From NCBI RefSeq assembly GCF_949987535.1, contig NC_080067.1:57160405-57224404 (forward strand): 64,000 nucleotides of DNA, read 5' to 3'. Numbering within the stretch: position 1 is the stretch's first letter; each line of letters opens with the position of its first letter. The notes below the pieces were generated by a model. The model did not search any database. It was not told the DNA's origin and was given only the letters and a program-made list of their open reading frames with translations. Both the position numbers and the translations under genes were made by a program. This document shows, piece by piece, positions 47,175 through 60,385 of this stretch. The stretch comes from Balaenoptera acutorostrata. Taxonomy: Eukaryota > Chordata > Mammalia > Artiodactyla > Balaenopteridae.

Positions 47175-48855
47175 TGCCTTTTTCTTTCTCTCTTTTAAAT
47201 GACTTTTCTTGGCTAATAAAATATTGACAACCTATATTGACCCCCCTTTAAAAAACATTATACTCATTCATGAAATAAAAAATCTGGGAACCACAGCTTT
47301 AGATGCTGTCAGATGCCATAGCATCTCATTCTTCCTTCACTAGAACACACACCACATTTTTTTTCATTGCTTTTTTATTTCTGGACAAGAATCCTCATGA
47401 AGGGAGAGAATATGACTGTTTTGGACTGCATTTCCAGAGCCTAATGTACCTAGAACAGGCACATAATAAAAATTTGTTGAATGACATTGCAATACAAAAT
47501 AAAAATTTCCCAGAGGTTAATATGTATATGATAATACTATAAGTATTAAGATTATATTAAGCATGCAAATGCCACAAGATAAAAACCTTCAAAAGTTATG
47601 CATTTTGAGACAAAAACAGAGCCATTGCTTTTGCTTGTTCCTAAAATTATACTTATATTTCCAAATCAGTGATCTCAAAAGATATTGATACTCCTCATAG
47701 AGACTCCTATGTAACAAATTTCTTTTAGAACTCAGTAGTAATAAAAAGACTATCTCTTCCTATGGGTCAGTATTACTTAAAATTAGTAAATGTGAGCTAG
47801 CTAAATGAATTCCTTTTCCCTTTTCCCCTTGGCTCCTAGTAAGCACAGAATAGGTTTTCTGATTTACTTTGTTTCCTGTTTCCCATCCAACTTCCTCTGC
47901 ACCTTCCCTATTTGATTCCCTTTTTGACTTGTGTTCCTTTGCTTTTATTTTAGCTATGTTTCTTTGTATAGTAAGCCAACACATGTGCTTTCTGAAAAGA
48001 AACTAAGGTACTAACTGGCTCAATCACTGATGTATTGAGGCTCTAATACATGAATGTTCATGATTACTAGGCTTGTCTTACACTCTTCCCTCTAATACTT
48101 GTCTGATTTTCTCACAGTAAGAATAACATCCAGTTTCCCACTGTGCAGTTTACCTGGTAACTGTTTAAATGAATGAATCAAATGTTTAAAAGACAAATCC
48201 CCTCTTGGACATTATACTCTCTACATAACATTTTAAAAAGGAAAGTAATCTTGAGCTAAAGGGGAATTGTAAGTATACAGTTGTGAACATTCAGTAAATG
48301 ACCGTAAAGGACAGACATATATTTCCTAGCAGGTATATGTATTTCTAAGCTGGAATATACAAGGACAGGTTTCCTTATGAAATGATACTAGAAATATTAG
48401 ACTTAGGTCTAGTCAAAAGATTTTTTAAAGGGATTAATCTCTAGTTACAAAGAGTACAAGTAAAAGGAATATAAGCTTTTCTATTGGCTCATGTTTGAAT
48501 AAATATAGTATGTGGCTTCATGAGAGTTTTTTTGTTTTTTGTTTTCATTATTACCAAACCCCAGTTTCTGTGAGGTGGGAGTTGAAAGGGGAAGTGAGGA
48601 TGGAATGAGCTTCTTCCTGTGATGGGCAGGCCACAGAGGTGAGTCATAGGCCCTCCATAGCCGCCTCAGAACATTTCCACTTTATTTGTCTAAATTTATT
48701 GAGCTCATATTCAGCCGTTCGTTGTAGGCATCTGTTCATTAGTGTGTGCCCTTTTTATGATTATGCTGTGATTTGGCTATGTTGATTATAAAATATTTTG
48801 AATATCACTCATGGTTCTATTTAGGATTTTATTTGAAAAGTGGCTCCACTACTAA
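47175..48855. other. Mostly unique intron
   Basis: Apart from the L2 end at 47420-47495, nothing is recognised. The 74-codon minus frame at 47760-47984 has no domain. Confidence 0.5.
47420..47495 (+). mobile_element. L2 3'-end fragment
   Basis: gtacctagaacaggcacata followed by aaaatttgttgaatgac, the L2 3' terminus. Short and diverged. Confidence 0.6.
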
Positions 48856-48856
48856 G

Positions 48857-49105
48857 TAGGCAGCATTACATAGTGGTTATAGTTACCATATGTTTGGAAT
48901 CACATAGGCCTAAGTTCAGGCTCTAACTCTACTGCTTACAGCTAGTGTGATCTTAAGCAAGTTATTTGACTTCCCAGAGCCTTAGTTTCCTTATCTGCAA
49001 AATGGGGCTAATGATAATCCTACTTCCTTGGGTGGTTGTGAGAACTGAAAGAGGTGTAGTCAGTAAATAGCTGGCACACACTAACCACTTAATAAATGCT
49101 GACTT
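48857..49105 (-). mobile_element. MIR, nearly full length
   Basis: Reverse-oriented MIR: gcagcattacatagtggtta, gtgatcttaagcaagttatt, agtttccttatctgcaaaat, and the end ccacttaataaatgctga. Confidence 0.92.
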
Positions 49106-49109
49106 AAGC

Positions 49110-50265
49110 ACACAAACAACAGAACAAATCAGAGTTAAGACTATACCTCTATAAGTATTTGAATGGAAGCAATTTCAGGACAATAGAAAACTACTGTTGT
49201 TTTTTTTTTCTTTTTTTCTTTTTGGCTGGGAAGTGTTTTTTCTCTCCTTGGTATCTTAGAGGTGGAGAATGAATAAAAAGAATTTTTACATCTACCTATG
49301 TATCTGTAATCCATATATAGATTTCAGGTATTTTTTTAAGAACAGTAATCCTGGAGGCAGTTGCTACTCAAAGTTCAGCACTGATGTCATGGAATAAAAA
49401 CAGCCTTTCCATCAAATCACTCCCACCAGTCAGAGGGAATTCCAAGTTGGGTATCATTATTGACAGTCTTTTTGTTTCTTGTTCTATAGTAAATATGTAA
49501 TAGGAGGAGTCACATTATTTTTCTATCTGAAATCAATGGTTTATACCCGACAGTAATTAAAATGTAACACTTTCAACAAAATTTAATGAGGAAAAATTCA
49601 TCCAGAATTAATATAACTGCATTACCATATGCTACCTATAAAACACACTATTAGATGAGTATTCCAAGTGAAATCTACATTTAGGTAGCTATTAACCTCT
49701 ACCATGTTTATTTTTCCTCTAAGGATTTTCTAGGAGAGAACAATGCTAGACTTGATGCATTAGAAACGACTTCAAAATCTAAAATGTTACAATCTCAAAT
49801 AATACACAATTCCTAAAGTGCCGAAGATGTTACAGTCTCTAAATATAAGAGAAATTATGCTTTTATACAAGAACCTTACTACTAATAAAGAGCTTTCTGA
49901 CTTTTATAGACTAGGAATATTTTTTCTAAATGTTATTGCTTAACTACTATCCCATTTCTTGAAAATATGAGCATGCACTTCATTTTAGAGACATTTACCT
50001 CACTCTGTAAGAAATGGCCAATCAGGTCAGCACTGGCACTCCTAAAGGATGGTAACTGAGTTCTAATGCAAGTTTATAACCCAACACAAATTAAAGGGAA
50101 GTCGTTTTCTCCTACTCTGCAAAGAATTACCAGAATTGTATAGGGGGAAACTCATTTGCCCAAAAGGTACTTTTCAAACTTGTTTTGAATTGAAAACCAT
50201 TGCACTCCTAGACAAACACCAACAACCCGTTAGAAATTTGGGGTTTATAGCATAGAAGCAGAAAT
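49110..50265. other. Intronic unique sequence
   Basis: No repeat recognised apart from a T-rich tract at 49199-49222. Confidence 0.5.
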
Positions 50266-50269
50266 ACAC

Positions 50270-50955
50270 AGAAAAGCAAATGCAAATGATAGTTAAACAT
50301 AGGAAAAGATTCTCAACTCATACACCATAAAAGATATGCAAATTTATCTTCTACTGATTTTTTAAAATCTATTATTTTGGAAAAGATTAAAAAATTTGAT
50401 AACACCCTGGTTTGGTGAGAATAAAGAAAAATAGGTCTTCTCATACACAGCTGATGGGAGTATAACTTGGCAATATTTATTAAAATTTCAAATGTGCAAA
50501 CTCTTGGATTCTAATTTAAGAAATGTGTCCTGCAGACATGCCTGCATTTGTGCAAAATGACATGCATACAAGGTTATTAATTGCAGCACTATTTCTAAGA
50601 GCAAAACACTGGAAACAATCCAAATGTTCATCAATGGGGAATAGATATCTTCCATATAATAGAATACTATGCAATGATAAAGAGGAGGAAATATATGCTG
50701 ATATAGAACAGCCTCTAAGACTTACTTCTAAGTAAAATCAAGTTGCAGAAAGAATATCATGTACTACCATATTGCTTGTATTTATTAACTTGAAAGATAA
50801 ACAATGGTTACCCATTTGGAGGGAAATTGGGTGGCTGGAGGATAGGGCTAGAAAGGGGACTTTTCACTGCATGCTATTTTATACGTCTTGAATTTTGAAC
50901 TATGCGAATATATTACCTATTCAAAAAATAAGTGAGAAAGTTAAAATATATAATC
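50270..50955 (+). mobile_element. Old L1 (L1ME-like) ORF2 end and 3' UTR
   Basis: Plus-strand L1 remnants: a frame at 50523-50735 (KHWKQSKCSSMGN) recalls the ORF2 C-terminus. Downstream 3' UTR text includes aacttgaaagataaacaatg and cgaatatattacctattcaa. Confidence 0.8.
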
Positions 50956-51348
50956 CAAACACAGTGAGTGGCACAACTCCCACTTGTGATAGTCATGCTG
51001 TGTAGGGGTGAGGTGATGATTGACCTGAGATTGCACTGTGCATGTTACTGTCATCAGGATGCACTTAAGTGGGGGTCAGAAACCTATCACAGCCACCTAC
51101 ACCTCTCTTCAGCTTCAGCTAAGCCTTCTGGCGTTCATTTTCGTTTTTTCATATTCCTCCTTAGCCTAAATTAACTAGTGGCAGTGGCAGCAACTGTATG
51201 ATGCCATAAATGGATGTCACCACATGTGAGATCCTGTTCTCTGGACACCTCCTCTGACAAGAATTCTGCCTAAATCCATTACTTAGCAGTAGGGACTGTT
51301 GTAGAATGCACCCTCAGTGTTCATGCCAATAAAGCGGAGAGAAATATA
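50956..51348. other. Intronic unique sequence
   Basis: No feature recognised between two L1s. Confidence 0.5.
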
Positions 51349-51363
51349 CAATAACTCAATTTT

Positions 51364-52877
51364 TTTTTAAACATCTTTATTGGAGTATAATTGCTTTACA
51401 ATGGTGTGTTAGTTTCTGCTTTATAACAAAGTGAATCAGTTATACATATACATATGTTCCCATATCTCTTCCCTCTTGCATCTCCCTCCCTCCCACCCTC
51501 CCTATCCCACCCGTCTAGGTGGTCACAAAGCACCGAGCTGATCTCCCTGTGCTATGCGGCTGCTTCCCACTAGCTATCTATTTTACATTTGGTAGTGTAT
51601 ATATGTCTATGCCACTCTCTCACCCTGTCACATCTTACCCCTCCCCTTCCCCATATCCTCAAGTCCATTCTATGGTAGGTCTGTGTCTTTATTCCCGTCT
51701 TGCCACTAGGTTCTTCATGACCTTTATTTTCCCTTAGATTCCATATATATGTGTTAGCATACTGTATTTGTTTTTCTCTTTCTGACTTACTTCACTCTGT
51801 ATGACAGACTCTAACTCCATCCACCTCACTACAAATACCTCCATTTCGTTTCTTTTTATGGCTGAGTAATATTCCATTGTATATATGTGCCACATCTTCT
51901 TTATCCATTCATCCGATGATGGACACTTAGGTTGTTTCCATGTCCTGGCTATTGTAAATAGAGCTGCAATGAACATTTTGGTACATGACTCTTTTTGAAT
52001 TATGGTTTTCTCAGGGTATATGCCCAGTAGTGGGATTGCTGGGTCATATGGTAGTTCTATTATTAGTTTTTTAAGGAACCTCCATACTGTTCTCCATAGT
52101 AGCTGTATCAATTTACATTCCCACCAACAGTGCAAGAGTGTTCCCTTTTCTCCACACCCTCTCCAGCATTTATTGTTTCTAGACTTTTTGATGATGGCCA
52201 TTCTGACTGGTGTGAAATGATATCTCATTGTAGTTTTGATTTGCATTTCTCTAATGATTAATGATGTTGAGCATTCTTTCATGTGTCTGTTGGCAATCTG
52301 TATATCTTCTTTGGAGAAATGTCTGTTTAGGTCTTCTGCCCATTTTTGGATTGGGTTGTTTGTTTTTTTGTTATTGAGCTGCATGAGCTGCTTGTAAATC
52401 TTGGAGATTAATCCTTTGTCAGTTGCTTCATTTGCAAATATTTTCTCCCATTCTGAGGGTTGTCTTTTGGTCTTGTTTATGGTTTCCTTTGCTGTGCAAA
52501 AGCTTTTAAGTTTCATTAGGTCCCATTTGTTTATTTTTGTGTTTATTTCCATTTCTCTAGGAGGTGGGTCAAAAAGGATCTTGCTGTGATTTATGTCATA
52601 GAGTGTTCTGCCTATGTTTTCCTCTAAGAGTTTGATAGTGTCTGGCCTTACACTTAGGTCTTGAATCCATTTTGAGTTTATTTTTGTGTATGGTGTCAGG
52701 GAGTGTTCTAATTTCATACTTTTACATGTAGCTGTCCAATTTTCCCAGCACCACTTATTGAAGAGGCTGTCTTTTCTCCACTGTGTATGCTTGCCTCCTT
52801 TATCAAAGATAAGGTGACCATATGTGCGTGGGTTTATCTCTGGGCTTTCTATCCTGTTCCATTGATCTATATTTCTG
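51364..52877 (-). mobile_element. 5'-truncated L1 with open ORF2 C-terminus
   Basis: A young insertion. Identical 15-bp duplications, caataactcaatttt, lie at 51349-51363 and 52878-52892. It holds the 3' UTR and a minus-strand frame that stays open from the truncation point to the natural ORF2 stop at 51734 (about 380 codons), including [20 protein letters not shown] and the [14 protein letters not shown] end region. The first codons come from target DNA. With no RT core or endonuclease it cannot be active. Confidence 0.95.
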
Positions 52878-52892
52878 CAATAACTCAATTTT

Positions 52893-53442
52893 AAAGTATC
52901 TGTGAGGACAACTGTCTGTGGGAGGCAGAAATGCTGAGCAGGCCCCTGCTGCCAGCAGTGGCTTCCCGTGCTCTAAGATGACATGTGTCTCTGGTGCTAG
53001 AGATCATAATATCTTACTTCTTTTGCTTAAGTGGATACTTGATTGCTGCTCCCATAACCCATACAAGTGGTAGGACATCTCCTTCATTCCTAATTTGAGA
53101 TTTGTATCAGGGCTGAGCTGCTTTAAACTACTTCGTTTATTTTTTTTTTGGTCCATTGCTGGGTGAAGTTTTAAAGTTAGAAAGCGATTAAAATAAAAAC
53201 AGAAGAAGCAACTAGTGTGAGGTTACCAGCTTTCAACATTCACACCTTAGGAAGGCATCAGAAAGTGTGAATATTGACTGTTTCATTTGTTTTCGTTTTT
53301 CACCATTATGCTTGGTATTTAAAATAATTTATTTGTTGTGTTTAAATCCTACATGCCAGCAAATAATTATCACCCTATCTCCAAGCCAGTGCTCTAGGAA
53401 ACATCCCGAATAGAGTATACTAAAAGCACAGAGTGTGCGCAT

Positions 53443-53487
<45 letters not shown>

Positions 53488-54050
53488 GTTAATAAAGCCA
53501 CTGAGAATTCTTATTTATCAATATTTTAAATTAATTTTTTAAGCACTCAGGTAAATTAAGGTAACTTTTATTAAAAAGGTGTGCTTCTCACTATATGTAT
53601 TGATATGTTTCCTCCTAAAGCAGTCATAAACTATTATTCAGTAATATTCCAAATATCAAAAAACAAGAGAAAAATCCAATACATATAAATGAACATGCCA
53701 AGATATAAAAACAACCTTGCTGATTAACTTCAAAGGTGTATTATGAAAGCAATTTATCATTGTAGTAATTCTAATAACCCTTACTGTTTTTTGATTAGTG
53801 CTGTACATACACAGGAAAAAAGGACATGGGAAAGGACATATGAGTAACAAAAAGAAGAAAATTATCCTTATACTTTGCTGGGTATGAAAACCCTCTTTCC
53901 TCTTCTCTTCCTTCAGACTAAGGCTTGCTGAGCTTCCTATGACTGAACACAAGTGAATACATACTTACCTTCACCTGGGCTAGACCACTGACCAGTCAGA
54001 ATGGAGGGGAGGGATAATTCATACTTGCTGCTCCAAGCATGTTTCAACCC
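52893..54050. other. Intronic unique sequence with a CA microsatellite
   Basis: Nothing coding recognised. An uninterrupted CA run of about 40 bp lies at 53443-53483. A 98-codon minus frame at 53656-53952 has no domain. Confidence 0.55.
53443..53483. repeat. (CA)n microsatellite
   Basis: About 20 CA units without interruption, so probably polymorphic. Confidence 0.97.
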
Positions 54051-56164
54051 GTCTTTGAATGAGACATTCCCAAAGTCTCATTCCAGTTGTGCTCTGTGGC
54101 TTCTCTCTGAAATCTGTCCTTCCTTCCTTTCCGGTCTACTCTCAGGGTCATGGTCCCTCCCACTGTAAACAAATCACCCCATACCCTTTATCAAGAGGTT
54201 CTTTCCATGTTCTTCAATTTAAGCTGGACCCTCCAGGGAGCCCTTGTCACATGGAGGTTTTTGTCCTTCCTGTCCCTTAGCACAGTATCACAGAACACCG
54301 TGTCATCTGGCTATTCTACCCTCTCTGTCACCGAACAAACTCCTCATTATTTCCCCACATTTACTAAGAGTTGACACCTGGATTATGGTTCCTCTTTGCT
54401 CTTTGTCACAACATCATCCTGAGTGACTTCAGATATCCAGTATCCAGCTGTGGATGACTCATCTAATATCCTGGCCTCTTGCTTTTTTTTTTTTTTTAAA
54501 TTCCTGAACTCTTCTAATTTAGTAGCCCAATCTCATGAAACTTATAACAGCTCAAATCTTATACTTCAGTACTACTCCTTGACCAAATCTTCTAGTCTTT
54601 CATCTCTTTCACTCTCTTCTCCTCAAATGCCTTTTCTTTAACTGTCAGACCCTGGGCCACTACATACCCTCTGTTCTGTCCTTTCTTACCCAGCCCAGAC
54701 CTAGAGTCCACCATGGTAGTCATTCTCTCGTCATTAATCACAATAGTTCTGCCCTCTCATCCATTTCATCAAAACCTCAAGTCTGAGTCAATGAAAACTT
54801 TTGGATGCTCAGAGACACAATGTAGAAAATCACATAACTTTGCAGTTTGTTCTCACTATAGATTCATGGTCCCTCTTCTTAGGGATCCCTGAATCCTCTG
54901 CCTTAATCCTATTTAGGCTTTGTCTAATTTGTCTCTGCTATCTGTCCAGTCTTTTTCAAATTTCTCAACTGCTTCTGACTCAATTAAAAAATCAAAAAAT
55001 TCTCTCAACTTACCCTCAACTCATAAAAACTCTTCCTTCCTATCACAGGGGAACAGGTTCCCATGTGTTCAAATCTAACCTTTCCTTCTGTTTCCAGACC
55101 CCCATCCTTTCACACTTCCTTGGGGGATCTCACACCTTCAATCATCTTTTCATTACTTTTACTCTCTCTGTCTCTAAGGGCTCTTTCAATATAATCATGT
55201 CCAGTGTCCATATCCTTAAAAAAAAAGTAAAAATCAGCCCTTCACTCTGTATTCCCTTTGAAATACTGTCCCATTTCTCGTCTTCCATTCGAGGTAAATG
55301 TTTTAGACACTGTGCCTACTTCTTCCCTTTCCAAATCTCACCATTGCTTCTGGCAGTTAGCTTTATTGAGAAAGGCTGTGTCTTAGAAGCACACCCTTGA
55401 TTACAAGCAATGAAATCAGGCATTAGTTTCAGATGATGGTTTATTCTTTTAACAGAGATCACTGAGATTATATCATATGCTCAATCATATAATGAGTACA
55501 AAGACTAATCATGTCACTGTGAAATTTCAGGGTACAAATTATGCTTGCTTAATTTTAGTCCACGTTCTAAATATGGTACATATGAACAAGGTTAGTCTAA
55601 CTTTTCAGATCCAAGATACTTCATCTCCTGGCTTGCTAAGCTCATGTCCACTCCTATTCTTGCTTTCTAGTTGAGTTGCAGTGATACCCATTAAAATTGT
55701 TCTCTTCATAGACCTTTGACAGCCAAAGATTATTTTTCACTCTTAATGCTACCTTTAGAAACTCTGTAACTACACAGCCTCCAGTCTGTGAGGAGTAACT
55801 TCTTAGAGGTCTCTCTTAATTGATTTTGTCTCATTATTTCTTAATCTGAGAGGTAGTCTTTTCTTAACTATTCACGTTTTCCAGGATTCTTTCCTCATCT
55901 CTCTTTCTTGTTACACTTCAGGTGGCATCAGGTATGGATGATTCCTCCAAATGTCTATCTTTGGTCATAAACTTTCCTCTGTGCTTCCTACGTGTCTCTA
56001 GGCAACAACTGTGCTGCACCAACTGAGCTTGTCACCAGGCTTCACACAAAATACATCCAAAATTGCATTCATCTTCTTCACCTCAGGTTCCTGAGTTGGT
56101 GGCGCTTTGATACTTAGAAAATGCTTCTTTGTTTCTCAACTGCCACTAAGGTGTGAACATTTTC

Positions 56165-56239
56165 CTTTCTCCCTCCCTCCCTCTTTATTTCCTCCCTCCC
56201 TTCCTCCCTCCCTTCCTCCCGTCCCTTCTTCCCTCCCTT
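56165..56239. repeat. (TCCC/TTCC)n polypyrimidine tract
   Basis: Nearly pure C/T for about 75 bp: ccctccctccctcttt and related units. Capable of triplex-type structure; microsatellite-like. Confidence 0.95.
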
Positions 56240-56431
56240 ATTTTGGTTTCTCCTCTTTATACTTACTATTGCTTATCTGGTTCTGCCCTTTACTTTTCTC
56301 ATCAAGATTGTCATGGTGTAACCTGCTAATGGCCTCTAGTCTTTTCCCTCTCAAATCTGCCTCTAAACCAGTGGCTTTCAAATATTTTTGACCAAGATCC
56401 ATGATAAGAAATACATTTTACATCACAACAA

Positions 56432-56467
56432 GGACACACACACACGCACACACACAAACACACACAG
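56432..56467. repeat. (CA)n microsatellite, imperfect
   Basis: CA units with CGCA and AACA interruptions. Confidence 0.95.
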
Positions 56468-57584
56468 AGCTAGATAGAGAGCAAAATTAATTATTTCTCT
56501 CTCCTCTTCCTAGGTACATTTCTATTTATGGATAGATATAGATATACCTAGGTATATAACAGGATCAAAATTTTCACAGCGTAAAACTTTCCAATATTTC
56601 ATGAACTCTGATATTTTCTATTGTATGGCTATTCTATTGATACAAATTAAACATAATGCTGGTCACAATCCATTAAATTAATTTCATAACCCAGTAATAA
56701 GATGTAACCCAGAGACTGAGCACTGTTTTTGTTCTCTACATACATTAGAGTGATATAGCAAAAATAAATAAATATGTAATTGACACCATCATTCCCCACA
56801 GTAATGCTGTTGGGAGGCCTCTTGTTATTTACTGAATAATGTCCAAGATCTTGACAAGGTATTCATGGCTCCCTGGCAACCTGCTAGCTCTTCTAGCTTT
56901 ATTTCTCCCTATTCTGCCCTGCACTTTCTTCCATAGGAACATTCTACGCATTCCTATTTTACCCTGGAGTTTTCTCTTTCTAGTTCCTTCACACCCTCAT
57001 CCCCCTGGCTGTTTTCTCCCAAAATCAACACTTGGATAATAGCAAATAAAATGTCTACTATAAGAACAGTATAGTTATATTATAGATGTAACTGAAGAAA
57101 GGATAAAGAGCTATAAGATTGAAATCTTATACTTCCTTGTAGCTCCTGTAGTAACCAGCATAGTGTTGATAAGGTAGTAACTATTCAATATTTTTTTCAC
57201 TGATTCTCAAGCAATCCTTCTTTTTTTTTTTCATATCATTACTTCCCTATCCAAGAACCCACTTATTGCCTTAAATACCAATTCCGATTTCCCCTGCCTG
57301 GTTTTTAAGACCATCCAGCATCTGGCTCTATCTCTCCACCTTTATTTCATAATAACGCCTTCCTCTGGCCCACCCATCTCTTTGCTGTCCTTATTAGGTT
57401 TCATGCATCTTTCCTCAAGTTCTCCATCCTGTTAGCAATGTTTATCTCCAATATCACACTCATTTTCTGTCCCCTCTACCCACCCGCTTTTCCATGCAGT
57501 TATTTTTGAGGTTCATTCAAACCTTTAAATTCACCGCAAATCCTCTCAGCATTTCTGTGAGTACTTAATGCATTTTAATCTTTT

Positions 57585-57692
57585 TATCTTTAACAGAGAA
57601 TAATAATAGTTCCCAACTCACTGGGTTACTGTGAGAATTAGAGGTGTTAGTATAGATAAAGTGCCTGCCACCGAGTTCATGCTCATAAATGT
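57585..57692 (-). mobile_element. MIR fragment
   Basis: gaataataatagttcccaac, then ttactgtgagaattagaggt and gtgcctgccaccgagttcat: a reversed MIR 5' half. Confidence 0.65.
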
Positions 57693-57699
57693 GTATCAC

Positions 57700-59170
57700 A
57701 AACTCCATCAAACATTCCTATCCTAAAGCTTTGTTCTAAACGGCCATTGCACATCACTGAACACTTGATAGATTTCTACTTTCCTTACAGTTATAGAACT
57801 TCTCTCTAAAGCTTGAATCTAAGTTCCTTGAAAAGCAAATCCCTGTCATATAATGTGATCTTACCCCAACATCACCCAACAAGTTGACAGAAAGTAGTGA
57901 GAAAGTTGTCACAATAATTTGTGGTTGATTTCTTAGTAAAACGTATCCCACAAAATCAATGATTAATTACTCATAGATTAGCAGCATAATTTGAATCATC
58001 ATCATCATATCCCAAAGCAAGTACTCCAGAAGTTATTTCTGGATATAAAATATATTTTGGTGGTGGACTTCAAGTACATATGAATCCAGTGTTCTCAGTA
58101 CTCATAACAATTCATTCAAAATAAGGAAACCATACTGAGTGTAATGAAAATTTGGTTCCTCTTTTTTATTACACCCTGCCTATCTACATCTTATTCTCTG
58201 ATAGAAACAGAATCATCTCTCAAGTGGAAAGAAAGTGTTCTCTATTTTAGTGAATGTCCAATGAGGCAACCGAAGTGTTAAACTACATGATTAAAGAAAA
58301 GTTTTCCCCTAACTTTCTTCTAGATCATCTGAATCAAAAGAGTAACCACAACCTTACTCTGTTCTACATTCCTGTGAACAAATTTAAGTGGACCTCATCT
58401 GCTCATTACATGCAGAGTCTGTTTGAACATCACACTGTGTTGTGTATGAAAGCTGGAAAGGGGTAGGGGAAAGAGAGAGAGGATTGCTGTTTTAAACTTT
58501 ATCTGGCTTTGGAAGCCTTGCAAGAAATTTAGAAAGTTGGATAGTGGAAGAGATGTTGGGCAACATTATCCAATATTTGGATACGAGTCGTCTTTTTTTT
58601 TTTTAATGTGTGTGAACCTCCACATGGAATCATCAAATTGAATTACAGTTTAGGGTTGTGTAAGAAGACTTCAGTGAGTGAGTTGGTTGAGTTTTGATTC
58701 ACAACAATGTAAACAGAGTTAACTACATTTAAAAATACCCTAAGGTTAACTGTCATTTGAATCCAACCCCTAACGACGACCCGTAAACTATGAAAATGAT
58801 CCTGCTCACTGAAAAGATCTTGCTCGGCTTCCTATAGATTAGTAATTCATTTTTTGTGAGGTCATCACTAATGGGATGAATTTAGAGACACATGCTAACT
58901 AACCACTGACTGGTGTTTAGTATCAACCTATTTATTAGTGTTAATAGAAAAGTAGTCATTGAGTTAATTTGCTTTTTAAGTGAATATGAGAAGATTGTTT
59001 TAAATGTAAGTTTCCAAAGAGTAAATTTTCACGACAGTGACATTCACATTTTTCTTGATGCTTTGTAATAGCTTTAGAATGTTTATATATTACTTCTCTT
59101 AATTCCCTTTAAAAAAGCACACATGGGTTAACATCTATTGTAGGTAATTTTAAAGGAGAAGGATCTTCTA
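57700..59170. other. Intronic unique sequence
   Basis: No repeat or exon recognised. Contains a short (ATC)n at 57997-58011 and a T-run at 58590-58603. Confidence 0.5.
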
Positions 59171-59176
59171 TGTGAG

Positions 59177-59295
59177 CAGTTCTCAACTGTTTTTAGCTGC
59201 TCTGGGAACTTAAAAATACCAGAACCCCAAGCATGGTCATTGTCTGAACCTCAGACAATTGTATAAGACTTTCTGAGGGTGGGTTTGGGCACCCC

Positions 59296-59328
<33 letters not shown>

Positions 59329-59365
59329 ATGTTTAATAGCTCCCCTAGGTGATTGTAATTATGTC
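59177..59365. mobile_element. MER5A-like hAT element with internal (GT)n
   Basis: cagttctcaactgtttttag and gctctgggaacttaaaaata at one end, and aatagctcccctaggtgatt at the other, are the two arms of a palindromic MER5A-type element. A GT microsatellite (59296-59329) has expanded between them. The right end is cut by the L1 insertion. Confidence 0.7.
59296..59329. repeat. (GT)n microsatellite
   Basis: GT run with one TT interruption inside the MER5A-like element. Confidence 0.95.
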
Positions 59366-59374
59366 AAGAATCTA

Positions 59375-60376
59375 AAGACCTAAATAGACATTTCTCCAAA
59401 GAAGATATACAGATTGCCTACAGACACATAAAAGAATGCTCAGCATCATTAATCATTAGAGAAATGCAAATCAGAACTACAATGAGATATCATCTCACAC
59501 CGGTCAGAATGGCCATCATCAAAAAATCTACAAACAATAAGTGCTGGAGAGGGTGTGGAGAAAAGGGAACCCTCTTGCACTGTTGGTGGGAATGTAAATT
59601 GATACAGCCACTATGGAGAACAGTACGGAGGTTCCTTAAAAAACTAAAAATAGAATTACCATATGACCCAGCAATCCCACTACTGGGCATATACCCTGAG
59701 AAAACCGTAATTCAAAAAGAGTCATGTACCAAATGTTCATTGCAGCTCTATTTACAATAGCCAGGACATGGAAGCAACCTAAGTGTCCGTCGACAGATGA
59801 ATGGATAAAGAAGATGTGGCACATATATACAATGGAATATTACTCAGCCATAAAAAGAAACGAAATTGACTTATTTGTAGTGAGGTGGATGGACCTAGAG
59901 TCTGTCATACAGAGTGAAGTAAGTCAGAAAGAGAAAAACAAATACCGTATGTTAACCCATATACATGGAATCTAAAAAAAAAAAAAAAAAAAAAAAAAAT
60001 GGGCATGAAGAACATAGGGGCAAGATGAGAATAAAGACACAGACCTACTAGAGAATGGACTTGAGCATACGGGGAGAGGGAAGGGTAAGCCAGGACAAAG
60101 TGAGAGAGTGGAATGGACATATATACACTACCAAATATAAAATAGATAGCTAGTGGGAAGCAGCTGCATAGCACAGGGAGATCAGCTCAGTGCTTTGTGA
60201 CCACCTAGAGGGGTGGGATAGGCAGGGTGGGAGGGAGATGCAAGAGGGAGGGGATATGGGGATATATGTATATGTATAACTGATTTACTTTGTTATAAAG
60301 CAGAAACTGACACACCATTGTAAAGCAATTATACTCCAATAAAGATGTTAAAACAAAACAAAACAACAACAAAAAA
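59375..60376 (+). mobile_element. 5'-truncated L1 with one frameshift
   Basis: The only young L1 here on the plus strand. ORF2 C-terminus lies in two overlapping frames, 59464-59760 and 59724-59975. They are split by loss of one A near 59732 (accaaatgttcatt, against the longer A-run of the other copies). The 3' UTR ends aaagatgttaaaacaaaac and an A-rich tail. Duplications aagaatcta lie at 59366-59374 and 60377-60385. A pure A-run of 24 (about 59976-59999) has expanded just after the ORF2 stop. Confidence 0.93.
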
Positions 60377-60385
60377 AAGAATCTA

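Larger units (their letters stand above)
54060..57560 (+). mobile_element. Ancient L2/CR1-type LINE segments
   Basis: Long C/T-rich stretches keep the texture and word order of L2 (CR1 clade) ORF2: gacttcagatatccagtatc followed by gtggatgactcatctaat and tcctggcctcttgc (endonuclease/RT part). Later pieces include ccaggattctttcctcatct near 55880 and tgcctggtttttaagaccat near 57290 (3' part). The 199-codon frame at 54801-55400 lies inside and shows no conserved motif, so it is a chance opening. Segments are interrupted by poly(T) tracts, microsatellites and unique DNA; limits are approximate. Confidence 0.55.

Noticed and set aside
54801..55400. 199-codon plus-strand frame
   Set aside because: It falls in C/T-rich L2-like sequence that lacks stops by composition; no motif or splice context.
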